A DNA stretch of 64,000 bases from Isoetes taiwanensis (lineage: Eukaryota; Streptophyta; Lycopodiopsida; Isoetales; Isoetaceae): positions 126,001 through 190,000 of the forward strand of contig JAJEKV010000145.1 in the NCBI GenBank assembly GCA_021234155.1. Direction: 5' to 3'. This document shows, piece by piece, positions 12,326-24,589 of this stretch (the stretch's first letter is position 1; each line of letters opens with the position of its first letter). The notes under the pieces are model-generated. The model searched no databases, was not told the origin of the DNA, and saw only the letters and a list, made by a program, of their open reading frames with translations. The translations under genes were made by a program, and so were the position numbers.

Positions 12326-13631
12326 TTAATTTAAAGGTAATGTAATGGTTTAATTTAATTTAATGTAATGGTTTATGTTATAGGTTAAAAATTTTTGCCT
12401 TCTGGGCTAAGAACAAACAACGGACTTCACACTTGGATGAGTTGATGTTATATTTTGTAAATAATAATATGTCGGATGTAAAACATATATCTAATTATGT
12501 AGCAATATAAAAAAAAAAAAAAAACAAATAATAATATGAAGTATAACAATTATTATGATATATAATGGTTATGTAAAGGTTGAAGGCCTCCTTGAATTGA
12601 ACTCAGGTTACTCCAAGGCCCATTTAAGAAATATGCATGCCTACTGACATGTTGCCTCGAACCGGGGTTACTCTAAAGGGCCATTAAAGAAGTATGCATG
12701 CCTATGGTGCATGTTGCCTCTAGCGTGCCTATAATAATATTATCCAGCAATACACAAACATGTAATGATAGATATATATAAATGAGTTTTTTTGTCACAT
12801 TATCTTATCTCATGAACAATAAATAGCCCTCGTGCATGTTTAAACGTTATGAACCCGTAAGGACTACTCGAGGAAGGACGTGGTCGTTACAAGACCAATG
12901 GAGCACACATCAAAGCTCAAATAGTAATGGCAATGACGAAAACCAAGCCAACTGAAGTTGCTCAAACTCCTTGTAAGAAACTCACCATACAAATGCTCTT
13001 ATGAGGGAAACCAAACTTGAGCTGCAAAGCTTGTAGCTGAGTTATCATGGGTCTTGAAGGTGTGAATTCATAACAGTCAGAAAGGATATCGAGTTCATGG
13101 GTCTTCAAGGAAGGCTAATGACAAAGCTTTGAATTTGGAAAGCTATAAGCTCCAAAGAGAAATCACTCTCTCCAGATTTTTTCATGAAAGCAACTGTTAT
13201 TGAAACAGACTTGAAGCAGTCAGCTAACTGCTCTGGTCGGGTTGCACTGCGACGATACTCCCCATTCCCTCCATCTTGAACGCATTCCCTGTTCATAACA
13301 ACAACAAAAAAAAACTCAGAATAATACCTTCAATCTTCTGGAAAATCCAATCCTTTTTGCTGCAAAAATTGAAAGCACAATGACAAGAATCGTCCTTTCA
13401 AGTTCTAGTGCAAGTTTTAAAAGTCATATAAGTAGAATTTTTGTTGGTTAAACTGCCATCTAAATGCTGGGCCGTTGACTGTTTACCAGGTTTCTGAAAT
13501 GGAAAACTAGATGAACAATATGGCTGCTTCTAATTTGCATTCTTTCGCCCTTCTTACAGAGATAATCTACTTAAAATGGCTAGTACACAAACAAGGCAAA
13601 ACACGTTACCAAAAAGGAGGCTCAGACTATT
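12326..13631. other. Intergenic DNA with a 65 bp tandem duplication
   Basis: No gene is recognised. It contains an A-rich run at about 12510-12524. Two adjacent diverged copies of a ~62 bp unit (12606-12730) share 'ggttactc', 'gcatgcct' and 'catgttgcctc' blocks. The minus-strand ORF at 13105-13296 has no recognisable domain. Confidence 0.5.
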
Positions 13632-14072
13632 AAAACGAACTGCCATAAGCTGGCTGGAACAAACACTGTAAAAAATATCAACTTATCTGGCCTCACAACT
13701 TCCAATTCGATTTCTCTAAATAACTGTCTTCGTCCTTATGAACATAACCTGCAAACATGGATTTGATAAAAATAATTTCTAACCTGATGTGTGTTGTCCA
13801 TGGGATTAGCATCTCGGCATGGCATCGCATCAAATATCAGCTGTGTACATCAAATATCATCTGTGTGCCTACCAAAACGAACTGCCATAGGCTGGCTGGA
13901 ACAAACACTGTAAAAAATATGAACTTATCTGGCCTCACAACTTCCAATTCGATTTTTCTAAATAACTGTCTTCATCCCTATGAACATAACCTGCAAACAT
14001 AATTTCTAACCTGATGTGTGTTGTCCATGGGATTAACATCTCAGCATGGCATCGCATCAAATATCAATTTGT
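13632..14072. repeat. Tandem duplication, period 242 bp
   Basis: Unit 1 (13632-13873) and unit 2 (13874-14072) both start AAAACGAACTGCCATA and share the 'tggcctcacaacttccaattcg' and 'gtgttgtccatgggatta' blocks. Unit 2 lacks about 18 bases around 'atggatttgataaa'. There is no coding signal. Confidence 0.85.
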
Positions 14073-16157
14073 GTACAACGGGGGTTTTGACAATTGGCAT
14101 AGGCTGTGAATACACATTCTTTACACTGCATTTTACCGAACACCCAACTAACAGCATCCAAAGCTCTACACTTGCCATTGGCATTTCTATAAAAGATTCT
14201 CACAGAGCCTTCGGGTCTCTTCATCTTCTTGTTTTTTGGTGAGGAGGGGCTCCCACAGCAGAATAATACGGAGTTGGGCATGACGATTCCTTCACCGCCC
14301 TTTCTGGAACCAGAACAAATACCCATAAAAAATCACCGTTGCTCTGTTCTCTTGAAACATCCCCTGTTCCTGCTGTTCTTCGTCTTCCATGTCCGAATAG
14401 AAGAAACGTGCTGAGGCCCTCTTTCGTAAAAGCCACGAAGGGGTCGGCCTTGCCTCGAACCCTAAAATATGCCCTTTCGACTCCTGCATGCAAAGGGAGG
14501 GTTGTACATATATTTTTCTTGTACATCTTGACAAATACATGGGTGCTAACCATTAAAAAAGAGCAAAAAATCAATGCAGCATGTATGCGCACTCTAGAAA
14601 TACTTATTAGTACACTCCATCAGATACATTCACCAAATCATAGCAAAACCATAGGAAAAAACAGTATAAAAATACAAAAGAAACCCCCTGTTATTATGCT
14701 ACATATTTATATTCAAATCTTACATATAGTAGTATGTTATTTTTAACATCAAATTGGAGATCTATGTTGCCAACGAAGCTTGAACCTATAAAAATTATAG
14801 TCTATCATGAAAGACAAGCTAAAATTACTATTATTATACCTAAAGTAGGAACTCTTAAGCAGCAAACACGTGTACTAAGTTTATGATAGTAAAAAATAAG
14901 AAGATTTCATCATGTATTTTGCACTAAGACGATACAAACTATATTTTAAACTTCTATCACATGTTTCGTCAATCATGAGTTGAAAAAGAATGCTATCTTG
15001 CTTTAAAATATGGCAAGCCTAAGTACAAACCAGAAATGGTCCATGTCTATTTTAAATCAAATTTTGTACATAATATGTTACTTTAACATGAAATTCAAGA
15101 TCTATGTTGCCAAGGAAGGGTGACATTCATAAAAAATATTGCCTACCATAAAAGATGAGTTTTTTGTATTATTACCTTAGCTAAACTCTAATTTTGTGTA
15201 GTGGCAACCACTTCTAAATGTAAAGAATACATGGTTATTCACCATATTTAAGTTTATAAAATTCTTTATTATGAATGTATAAGTGGAATGAATGGAGTGC
15301 ATCATTTATTGCCCTTAGAAAGCTTATATATGAGTTTAGTTAAACCACGTTAGTTCTATTTTTTGTCCCGGATTACGTATCCGAATCTTCTTTAGTAAAA
15401 TTGAGATCAACATGACTTATAGACATTTCAAAAATTATTGGACTATAGCTCTTAGAGTTGACAACTTATGGCCACAAGTCTTACGTCAAAACTTGTTATA
15501 GTAAAGGAGAAACAATTCACAACCTCAAACAAATTTTTGAGCTAAAAATGGTTTGACGACTTCATATAATGCCATCTAATAGCAAGGAAACATGAAAACA
15601 TGCAAATCAACATGTTTTATCATAAAACGTCAATTACTTTCAATTTTAGAAACGTTTGGACCCCTTTATGCTAGAAAGTTTGAAGAATGCAGTTCTGGCC
15701 TGGCGTAAAAACTGCTGAATTCAATGAGGTTTGGGCAATCACCACAACATATCAGTAAATCTATTGGTCATGAAATTCTCCACGGCCATAAAGAATCGAG
15801 TGAAGATTCCAAAAGTGGTGGTATCTTGTGAAATGGAAATTTCTCTTGTTAGATACCTGGGTTTAAGTGGCAGAGGGTATGCTGGACCAATTCTGGTGGA
15901 TGAACCCTAAATAGTTCCAGTAACAACTCTAGTGTTAAGGCGTTTCTTCAAGTTTAGGGTTTAGGGTTCATGTAGTTTATGTAGTTTAGGTTTCACATGT
16001 GGTATAATTTCTCACCCAAATGCTAACCCTGAACTATAAGTTGACAACATAAAAGGAACAACAATGGGTCACATCAACACGCATTAGTGTTCTCATTGTA
16101 GACAATAATGTTGATGTGAATGACCATTCCTTTCTTGCTATAGTGGACGATAAAAAT
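14073..16157. other. Intergenic DNA, possible weak coding relic at 14.06-14.6 kb
   Basis: Overlapping minus-strand ORFs at 14057-14592 in different frames have somewhat protein-like composition (for example RIFYRNANGKCRALDAVSW), but I cannot assign a family. The rest is AT-rich. At 15951-15967 there are two TTTAGGG-type units, too few to be an interstitial telomere. Confidence 0.35.
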
Positions 16158-16160
16158 CAT

Positions 16161-16220
<60 letters not shown>

Positions 16221-16222
16221 TC
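16158..16222. repeat. (TTTC)n microsatellite
   Basis: About 15 uninterrupted TTTC/CTTT units, a simple sequence repeat. Confidence 0.98.
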
Positions 16223-16715
16223 CAAAGTCCTTATGAACCATTACACTTGCTAATGAACCATTTGCTTAATGAACCATTTAATACAAGCTATTATGTGAGA
16301 CAACTTTGAAAACAAATAGACACGAGACGGATGACTTTCGCACGTATCAATGTTTGTCACGTGTTTATGAACTTTGTTGCTTTTAGAGACGTTCCTTCGG
16401 ATAGTAAAGGTGTACAAGTTTGTACAAGATGATTGCGTAGTGTATTTACATTTAAAAACAAGGTTTGTTCTCATCCTTCATGCGGATGTAGATTTTCTAT
16501 TTGTATTAAGATACAATCATGCAATATGCCTTTATGCCCATTTCATCTACAGAGATGATTCTATCTATAAATTCTACTTTATCTGGAAACTCTAATATCC
16601 TAAATCTATTCCACATGCTCTCAAGAAATGCTGGGCATCATCAGGCACACATTTCTAGTAAATTATATTTCAACAAGAAGTGTGCGACATGTCATGCAAA
16701 GTGATATTGGTATGT

Positions 16716-16900
16716 GCCTGGGCTTTTGGTCTAGTGGCAACACACTAATTCTATAATAGTTATGTCTTGAGTTTGAGATCACCCAGAGTCGTATAGATTC
16801 TGTTGAGATATGATTTATATGCCGTTAAGCAACAGCCACACATTATGGCCTTCTGGATTATTGGCTTCTCTATGTGGTTGTTTATGGGCAACCTTGTTTT
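16716..16900 (+). mobile_element. tRNA-derived SINE, copy 1
   Basis: A box-like TTTTGGTCTAGTGGCAAC is followed after ~35 bases by a B box-like GAGTTTGAGATCACC. The body 'atatgatttatatgccgtta' and 'cacacattatggccttctgg' is shared with three other copies in the window at 17.3, 27.6 and 28.1 kb, which lie on the minus strand. The 3' end is approximate. Confidence 0.65.
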
Positions 16901-17284
16901 TTATGGGTTTGAAAAGAGGGGAGCTTGACTTCATGCATCATTCCAAAAGCCATGTGAATAGGATAGCCAAATATTCATTTGAATAAAAGACGTCAAATAC
17001 TAAGGTTGGGATAATAAAAACTTTAGATTGGCTATATATCACTTTGAAAGCCATTTAAGTAGGATAGCCTTCATAGACAAAATATTAAATGAATGGAAAA
17101 GGATTACATACTGAGATTGGAATAGTAAAAACTTTTAGAAGCAACAAAGGCTTGTAATAGAGATACTGAGAATGGGATAATGAAAAACTTTAGTATGGTT
17201 GCAGCATGGATTCTTCATATGGGCTTGTGTATTGGGAGACCTTGTTTATGGATTGTTTACGCGACCCTCCCCCCTCCCTTTTTT

Positions 17285-17400
17285 TTTCCGAAATCCAGAA
17301 TGCCAATAATTTGCAGCCGCTGGTTAACAATATAAATCATCTTTCAACAGAATCTATATAGTGAGATGCCGGCAGTCTCAAACTTGTGAGGAGGATTAAA
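17285..17400 (-). mobile_element. tRNA-derived SINE, copy 2 (truncated)
   Basis: It matches the 3' body of the same SINE family on the minus strand ('aaatccagaatgccaataat', 'ctggttaacaatataaatc') but stops before the A-box head. It is followed by a sequence (17396-17451) that repeats 17100-17160 and forms the left flank of the large transposon. Confidence 0.6.
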
Positions 17401-17451
17401 TACTGAGGTTGGGATCGTAAAAACTTTTAGAAGCAATAAGGGCTTGTAGTA

Positions 17452-17534
17452 AACAAGATTGCGTATTAAACGGGAGCAAATCATCGAAACGAGAGCGAAA
17501 GGAATATTCCTTAAAGATTCCCTTTTTTTTTTTA
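17452..17534 (+). repeat. Left terminal inverted repeat of the 8.6 kb transposon
   Basis: It begins AACAAGATTGCG and includes ATTAAACGGGAG and AAAGATTCCCTT, each mirrored near the right end. The best-conserved part is the outer 25 bases, with three mismatches. Confidence 0.85.
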
Positions 17535-18020
17535 CAAAAAGGGGGTAAAACGAGGGGTAAAAGCATGTTAGGGTGTACCACTTTTGGAACCTGCAAAAGT
17601 ACATACACTAGGTACTTCAGAACTGGGTACTTTCTCATTTTTATTTTCATTAAAACTAGTACAAAGGTCCAAAATAAAAGTCAAGGACGCATTAATATTC
17701 AAAGTTAAGATAAAGATAATGCTACCGGAGACCAAAATATATATAAAAGTTCTAAATGCATGAAATTCTATTTTGACCCCCCCAAAAGTGACTAATTTTT
17801 TTGTGCAACGAAAGAATTGACTGTTTTAAAGTGTCATTTATCTTAGCAAATAGAATGTTCTTGAAGTATATTTTACGTGAGAAACCCTAATTTCAGAGGA
17901 TAAAATATTTAACAAAAAATTGAAGTTAGTCCGTAACTGAAACTGTAGTATTCTCAAAATTTGAAGATAGAATCTTCATATTCACATGCAAAATTTACAG
18001 TCTTTTTTCTAAGACTTCGA

Positions 18021-20618
18021 TTATATGCAAAAGTGTGAGGAGTGATGAAGGAGGGATCCGGGGGCGCCATCATGTTCATTTATGCCATCCTCATCACCTT
18101 CACTTTTTTCAATCGTCACTAGAGGAAGTGCTTGAGTTATCTTCCTCATCACTATCAACGATGGTGTAGCATTGCCACCACCTTCTTCATCCTCTTCTTC
18201 GTAATTACAAGCTTTTTTAAGCAAATTGATAGTCCTCTCGCGTGGCGATTGTCGATTTCAATTTAAAATCATAGCACAATATAGTCCGTCATTAAGGATC
18301 AGCTCATCCCTACAACCCACCTTCTTGGACTTTCTTCCTTTTTCCTTGGCTTCTCATTTCTAACTCATATCTACCTTCAAAAGCATTTTCTGAGCGTGTT
18401 GCAAGCCAATGAATCTTGAGTTTAGTGACTAAGCCTTCCTCCTTGACTGTGTCAAGCACTTTTGCTATCCGTAAAGGTCGACCTTTGTCATCCTCCTCCG
18501 CTTGGAAGAGCAATTAGCATACCCTTGGTAATTTCGCGTTATATTACCTTGAGGTTCATTCCTCGTCTTGGTCCGAGGTACATGACTCGATCCTCATCTT
18601 CTTCTACCGCAGGTGCTAATGTAGCACCGCTTGGACCTCGCTTTGTGCCGGGGTTGATGGAAGGTGTTAGGCCATCGAAATGGTTCTTGCAACCTGCCTT
18701 AGAGCTATATTTTTCACAACAATTTTTTGCTCGAGAAAGAAATTACTCCACCACATCCGATCTTCTTCTAAGAAGTACTTAAAGCCGAGGAAATTCCATT
18801 TTCAATGGCTTTTAAGGATGACTCGGGGTACTTTTTTTTTCTCCGCTTGGACTCCTTAGGATTTTTGAGAGGAAGTTGTTCAAAGACGCTCTATGAAGGA
18901 AGTGTCCGAATATATTTAAGGAAGCGTAATCCCTCTTGTGGACTCCAAATCCTTAGTTGTGGTATACTTTTTCCCCCCAGAAGAAACTCGCCCATCCTTC
19001 AAGTAGAACTTGATGTGATGTTGAAAGGTGAGATCATTCAACTTGTTCACAAAGCTTTTGTTCTCTGTCAATCGAACGCTGAGAGAAAACAAACTCTCTC
19101 GAAATCAGCCAGCCTCTTTAAGAAGATCGATCAATCGGAGTGGGAGTGTAAGAATCTTCAATAATTCGAACTAATGTAGGAAGGAGAAAGCCTTCTTCCT
19201 TCTAAGGCGCCTGAAAATCTGCTTTGAACATCCGGGTCAATCTGATCATGAGTGTGGCCTACAAGTAAAAAACCGAGCTTCACTTTTCTAAAGATCCCTA
19301 GCTCCACTAACATAGCACAAGATGCAAAGAGTGTTTGATTCTTGTTCTCCCTTGTAGTATTGTCAAGTTGCGTGTAAAGCACCGGGTGGTAATTGCTCTT
19401 GCTCGCACAGGACCTGGTTAAGAATTGTAATTGTGAGGTTCGGGTCACCATGCAAGTTTGGATATGTCAAAAATACTTTGCACTTTAGACTTCCTTTGAA
19501 GACCATAGCTCCTACAAGGTGGACCTTAACAAAACATTCCTCTGGCACATCTTTAGGAATGTTCAAGAAATGTGGTAGAGTAGTTTTTTTTTGGTCCATT
19601 CCATCAATCACAACAGTGCATATATTGCGTGGGACGCTCAAGAGCTTTTTTTCTGTGTTTGACAAGCTTTCTTCTCTCTGCTGCTTGTTGTTCACGATGT
19701 CTGGCAAGGTTCTGTTGCACAATATCTGTAGAAGAAATAATTTTTTTTTAAAACAAGTGAGAGATTGAAGAACATGAGCTTACTTCTTTCGACCTCTGTC
19801 TTTGCAGTTTCTCTTTGACTTTTTAATTCTGCACACCTTGAGCAAACAGACATTCTATGTCTCTTGGGAATTTTCACTAAACCGAATTCACTTTTCCACA
19901 ATCTGGTGAAGTGTGAGTAAGAGATGTGCTGAAGTTGAGTGCAAGTCTCTTTGTACTCATTAAAAACATCTTTTTTGGTGATGTTATCAGTTAAATGATA
20001 CATGTTGCTGTTAGGCAGCTTCTCACATGCTTCTCTAAAATATTTCTCCATCCATGACACAGCAGCAAGGGCATGCATGGTCACAACTCTTCTTGGTCCA
20101 CAATGATCATCAATTGCTAGATTTTTGTCCAGTCTTTTGTGTATTCTAGACATTCTGGTAGTCCCTAAACGGTGGACAACCATAAAGCATTTCTGGCAAA
20201 CTTCTTGACGGTTAATGTAGTGCAAGAAGGTGTTGCGGTCTGGCCTTACATGATAGGCCAAGTAGGCATTCTGGTCAGCCAATGTCATTGAACTGTAGTT
20301 GTCTCTAATTGCTCGTAATTTAGACATGTTAAATTTGTTGATGCAACCCAATGAGCAGCATTTACTTCTTAAAAGTCTTCTCATTTTATGTTCGTCCATA
20401 AGGTTTCTTCTTCTTACAGAGGAGCATGCTCTCACACCATAATCCACCTTGAATTTTTTGGTGGACTGGCTAGAGAACGTGTAATCTCGTTGCACTTCGT
20501 TGGTGTCTTCATCTTCTGAAGAGAGTTCTACTCTGGGGGTGACCTCCTCTGCCCTTAGTGGTGTGCTTGTAGAGGAGAACAAACCACGGAAGTCGCACTT
20601 TAAAAGGCGGAGGTGCAA
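18021..20618 (-). pseudogene. DUF7869-like (DDD/E, RNase-H-fold type) putative transposase
   Basis: The N-terminal 308-codon ORF (19692-20618) is cysteine-rich, with SKCCSLGC, VCQKCFMVVH and SVCSRCAEL clusters that look zinc-binding. It is interrupted by a likely 58 bp intron (19726-19783, GTAAGC…CTACAG on the minus strand). After the intron the second part contains VVIDGMDQKKT (about 19590), LYTQLDNTTRENKN (about 19365) and GFLLVGHTHDQID (about 19240). These three acidic/His blocks are the hallmark order of proteins annotated as DUF7869 in many eukaryotes, consistent with an integrase-like catalytic triad. The C-terminal part (18310-18513) has DDKGRPLRIAKVLDTV and then an acidic tail. At least two frameshifts break it, one just before VVIDG. 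Its location inside TIRs implies the transposase role; that is inference. Confidence 0.72.
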
Positions 20619-21601
20619 AGGTTAAATGAAGGAGATGGGCCAGCATATGATGTGCCAAATAAAGTTGTTGTAGCGCCTTCACAGGGAGTTCGATCAAACA
20701 TCTCTCTTATAGCGAATGGAATTCTGCAAAACCCATGTGTCACCACGCTTGTGTGAAGAGGAGTAGATGCCGCAGGTCGCCTTCATTTGTAGTGAAATCG
20801 CGGGGGGAGAAACGATGGAGAATCTCGCAGCCTTGAATCGAGCCGTATTCCCGGCATGTGTAAGTGAAGATGGAGAAACAACAAACCACGGAGGTAGTCC
20901 GTTCAAAAAATTTGGCCGAGGTCGAGCCATTGTAGTGTCTGGGATGGAACAAATGGTGGTGGAAGATTGCTACGGCAAATGTGAGGGTTGGAAAGGTGGT
21001 GGCAGCCGGCCCCTACCGGACTTGGAGAGGGTTGGAAAGGTGGTGGCAAATACTAGTTACCGGACTCGAGTGTCTTCTAGAAGTAACAAAGACCTTGTCG
21101 AGGTAGGTGTTGAAGAAGCATCTCCGCCTTGTGTTCCATCCGGAAGTAGAGGTACTTGGGCAAACAAATGGTGGTGGAAGTTTGTTCACGGCGCTTAACC
21201 ATGTCAAACAACCGCAAAAATTGTGGGCTTGTTACTAACTCACAAGTCGATTGGACTAATGATATTCGAGAATACAAATGCTATTCGAATAGTATTGTGT
21301 GTGCAAAGATTTGTCGTGGTGTGTGCAAGAATGCTATTCCGTAATACACTTATCCGTGAGTGTTTGGACAAGACGATTCCGCGATCACATAGAAAACACA
21401 AACCGACAGCTTGCCTACCTTTAAAAAGGAAAATTCGAAATTTCGCCATGCATATTCCGCCAGAGATTTAGTCGCCAGCCGAAAATTCGATCAATATACA
21501 TTTGTCAGTATTCGATTCACATAGCGAAAACAATGGACAGTAAGCATGTAAAGTACATAGTACGCCTTTTCTTTTGTTTTCTCGATTTGTTTCAGAGGGC
21601 C

Positions 21602-21955
21602 AAAGTGTATTCCGAATACACTTTGCCCATTCGGCGAAGAGCAAAGTGTATTCTCGAATACACTTTGCTCATCGGCGCAGAAAGTGTATTCCGAATACAC
21701 TTTGCCCTTTTGGGTGAAGAGCAAAGTGTATTCCGAATACATTTTTTACTCTTCACGCAGAAGGGCAAAGTGTATTCCTAATACACTTTGCTCGCTCAAT
21801 GGGCAAAGTGTATTCAAATACACTTTTACTCTACGCTGAAGGGCAAAGTGTATTCGAATACACTTTGCCCTTCAGCGTAAGTAACGTGTATTCCTAATAC
21901 ACGCTTTACCTACGCCAAGGGCAAAGTGTATTCGAATACATTTTGCTTGTAGTAT
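21602..21955. repeat. Palindrome array 1 (AAAGTGTATTC / GAATACACTTT)
   Basis: About nine copies of a dyad, AAAGTGTATTC joined directly or by 1-2 bases to GAATACACTTT, spaced about 35-50 bases apart. Many sit inside a larger hairpin (…GGGCAAAGTG…CACTTTGCCC…). The short spacers differ but share GAAGAGC or GAAGGGC. The array sits between the divergently oriented genes of the 8.6 kb transposon. Confidence 0.92.
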
Positions 21956-22269
21956 TGAGAACGCTTTGCTTTTTTTCACTAAAATAACACACTTTTTAGT
22001 CGCAATGTGATAACTTTTTAAGTTAAAAATTACTCTTTTGAGTCCAATTAAGGCACAAGAAATTGACTTAGACCGACAACATTTTAGCTTGTTTTCCTGC
22101 CTTTTTCCTCGCCTTTAGGGCACAAGATTAGTAAATGTTATTCGAATACAAATTTCGCTTTGAATTTCTCGGCCTTAACATGGTTGTTTTAAACGCTTTA
22201 GTGGCGGAAGAAGGAAGCAAGAGGGCATCAAAGAAATCTCGTAGCCCAAGCGCCCACACCCCCGTATAA

Positions 22270-23792
22270 TAACCGCGACACGGATGTGCCCACTATTTAT
22301 GAGAACTATCAAACGCTATGGTTCGTGACCGTGGGTGCAGATGGAAAATACAAAGACACCGACGCTTTTGTACGCCCGTAAAAGTGCTGGTAACAAAAGG
22401 CACGCCGACTCCGAGTTTGTTAACCTTGGGACAATAAAAGATGTCTCGGAGGTTGCCGGACAAGGAGGTCAGGTGGGGAGGCTATCCTTCAAGACCTCCC
22501 AAGGCTTCATTGTTGTGGACATCGCATTCTTTAAAATTGTCAAGGTGTAACCAACCGCACCTGCATAAATTCTTTTCACACTACCGACAAAACGGCCCGT
22601 GGTTCATGTATTAGGCAGGTTTGTTCCAGCACAAGCGAGGACTTTCCTGTCAGTGAGTCCGAGCAATCAGATGGAGAAAGATCACAATCACCACCTTCTG
22701 CTAGTTCTTCAGGGAGGTCATCAGATAAAGGTTTTGAGGAAGAAGAAGAGGAAGAACCCCCTGAGCGGCCAAAGAAACTTAGCAGGCCAAGACTTACCAT
22801 AGCTGCTAAAGAACCAAAGAAGCGAAAAGTACAACAGTGACTTTGAAATCACAGAAGTCCCCGAGGGAAGCACAAAAAAACAAAAGGGAAAAGGAAAAGC
22901 TCCCGGGGTAGCAATAAAAGAAAAGAAAGTTGATAAGACCTCCGAAAGAATGGAGGTAATAAATGCAGAAAAAATTTGTACAAGGGGTGATCTATCTTCC
23001 TCAGAACTTGCATGAGGCTGCCCCAAAGAATGAAGCCGGTGAAAGGCCGCCTTAGTTCAGAAAATATATGCCGACCACTTAAGGAACCTGAAGGATAGAA
23101 TTAGGAGCAATCCTAATGCTCATGTGGCCAATAGTTGTCCTTGTTGACAGGAGCAATGCAACACCCCCGTGACTATGACAGAGAAAAGCGGACACTTACA
23201 CTCACTACGCCTTGGGAGGAAATCATAGCTTCAAGGCAAGAAGGCAGCCACAAGGAAAAAATAACCCCGTGTATCTCTCCCGTCTCATCGGGTCTCACCG
23301 ACGGTTAGAAAAATGCGCCAACACATGCGTACAACGCATACTCCTTAGAATGAGCTTTGGAAGCCGTTCATGCTATGAGTACATGATTTTAAAGTATGGA
23401 GAAGACTTCAAGAAACAATGACGAGGGCTAACAAACCGGCGAACAAACTCATACCGCATGACAATCGGTTTCAATTAGCCTTCGAGAGACGCGCAGAGTA
23501 AGTTTCTTTGTATTCGAATAACTTTCTTGCCCACCGACCGACCTCGCTTATTACCGCAGATATGGGACCTACAAAACGAGATATTTACCATGTTCGAAAG
23601 CGCAGAATTGAAAAGTAAAGGAAAGGTCTCGAAAAGAAAAAGGTTCTGATGTCCCAAAAAAAGAAATGATGATAACAGTATGGAGAGAAATGCAGGGCTT
23701 TACTGACATGGACATACTAGAAAGGCTACTGCAAAAGGTCGTAGACAAAGAATTTACTCTAGAAGAAATGTCCAAGGAACTCGCATTGTAAC
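22270..23792 (+). pseudogene. Acidic, NLS-bearing accessory protein of the 8.6 kb transposon
   Basis: A decayed multi-exon reading frame. Part 1 (about 22280-22550) includes YENYQTLWFVTVGADG and, after a frameshift, GRLSFKTSQGFIVVDIAFF. A GT…AG gap at about 22546-22618 may be an intron. Part 2 (22636-22970) is Ser/Glu-rich with an EEEEEEE run, then RPKKLSRPRLTIAAK and a classical nuclear-localisation motif PKKRK, then a lysine-rich stretch (STKKQKGKGKAPG). Part 3 (23570-23792) has IWDLQNEIFTMFESAELK, KGKVSKRKR and a final helix-rich segment ending FTLEEMSKELAL at a TAA (23789-23791). I recognise no family. Composition suggests a nuclear chromatin- or DNA-associated protein. At least three frameshifts are present. 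Confidence 0.5.
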
Positions 23793-23837
23793 AAATCGAC
23801 GTAACTTTAGTTTTAGGTTTCTTTTCTTAGCACTAAG

Positions 23838-24175
23838 AGTATTCCGAATATACTAGAGATCCGTAATACACTACGGATTCTCGAGGCGAGTCCAAAGTGT
23901 ATTCCGTATACACATTCCTTACAAGCCGAAGCCAAAGTGTATTCCTAATACACTTTTGTTTTCGATCATGGAAGCAAAAGTGTATTCGAATACACTTTTG
24001 TTTTCGACGCGAAGCAAATGTGTATTCGGGAATACACTATTGCTTTCGACGTGAAGCAAAAGTGTATTCCGGAATACACTTTAGCTTTACGTTCGGAATA
24101 CACTTTTGCTTTCAACGAAGCAAAAGATCTTTTTGCTTCATCGCCGAAAGCAAAAGTGTATTCCGGAATACACTT
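23838..24175. repeat. Palindrome array 2 (AAAGTGTATTC / GAATACACTTT)
   Basis: Seven or eight further dyads with the same GTGTATTC…GAATACAC core. Here the spacers are different and mostly read TTTCGACG(C/T)GAAGCAAA. Isolated ATTCGAAT cores also occur elsewhere in the element (about 21265, 21290, 22140, 23510, 24990 and 25010), including within the apparent methyltransferase intron. Confidence 0.9.
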
Positions 24176-24589
24176 TGGTTTCCTCTTCTTGGTGTTTTCG
24201 CTTTTCAAAAGAAGTCTTATTTTGTTTCCTTGTTGTTGACTTCCGCCCAAAAACGTTATTACGTACCAAACGTGTTTAATGGAGCAAATGGATCGTGGAC
24301 AACCGGGACAAAGCAAAGAGCTCTATCCCATTGTTACATCCGACGAAATGTATTATTCAATACGCCCAAATTTTGAGGGTCGGGTAATGCGCTTTTTCCC
24401 GCTTTTAGAGTTTTCCCTTTGTGTTGCATGAAGCTAACTTTAACCATTAACAGAGCAAGAAGAAGAACAAGGACCCGCCGTAAGGTTTTATGCACCCCGG
24501 GTAATGCAACAGCCAGAAGAGAGGACTCTAGCGACAAAGGTTTGTAGATGCCGAGCCGTCCGACTACGAGAGGAGTTTTCTATGTTCGA

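Noticed and set aside
15951-15967. Interstitial telomere (TTTAGGG units)
   Set aside because: Only two full units; also seen as isolated AAACCCTAA words in the Gypsy LTRs and RPS20 leader. Too short to be telomere-derived.
21602-24175. Regular palindromes with differing spacers, looking superficially like a CRISPR array
   Set aside because: The DNA is clearly plant nuclear, the units are imperfect dyads and not constant direct repeats, the spacers share sequence, and no cas genes exist.
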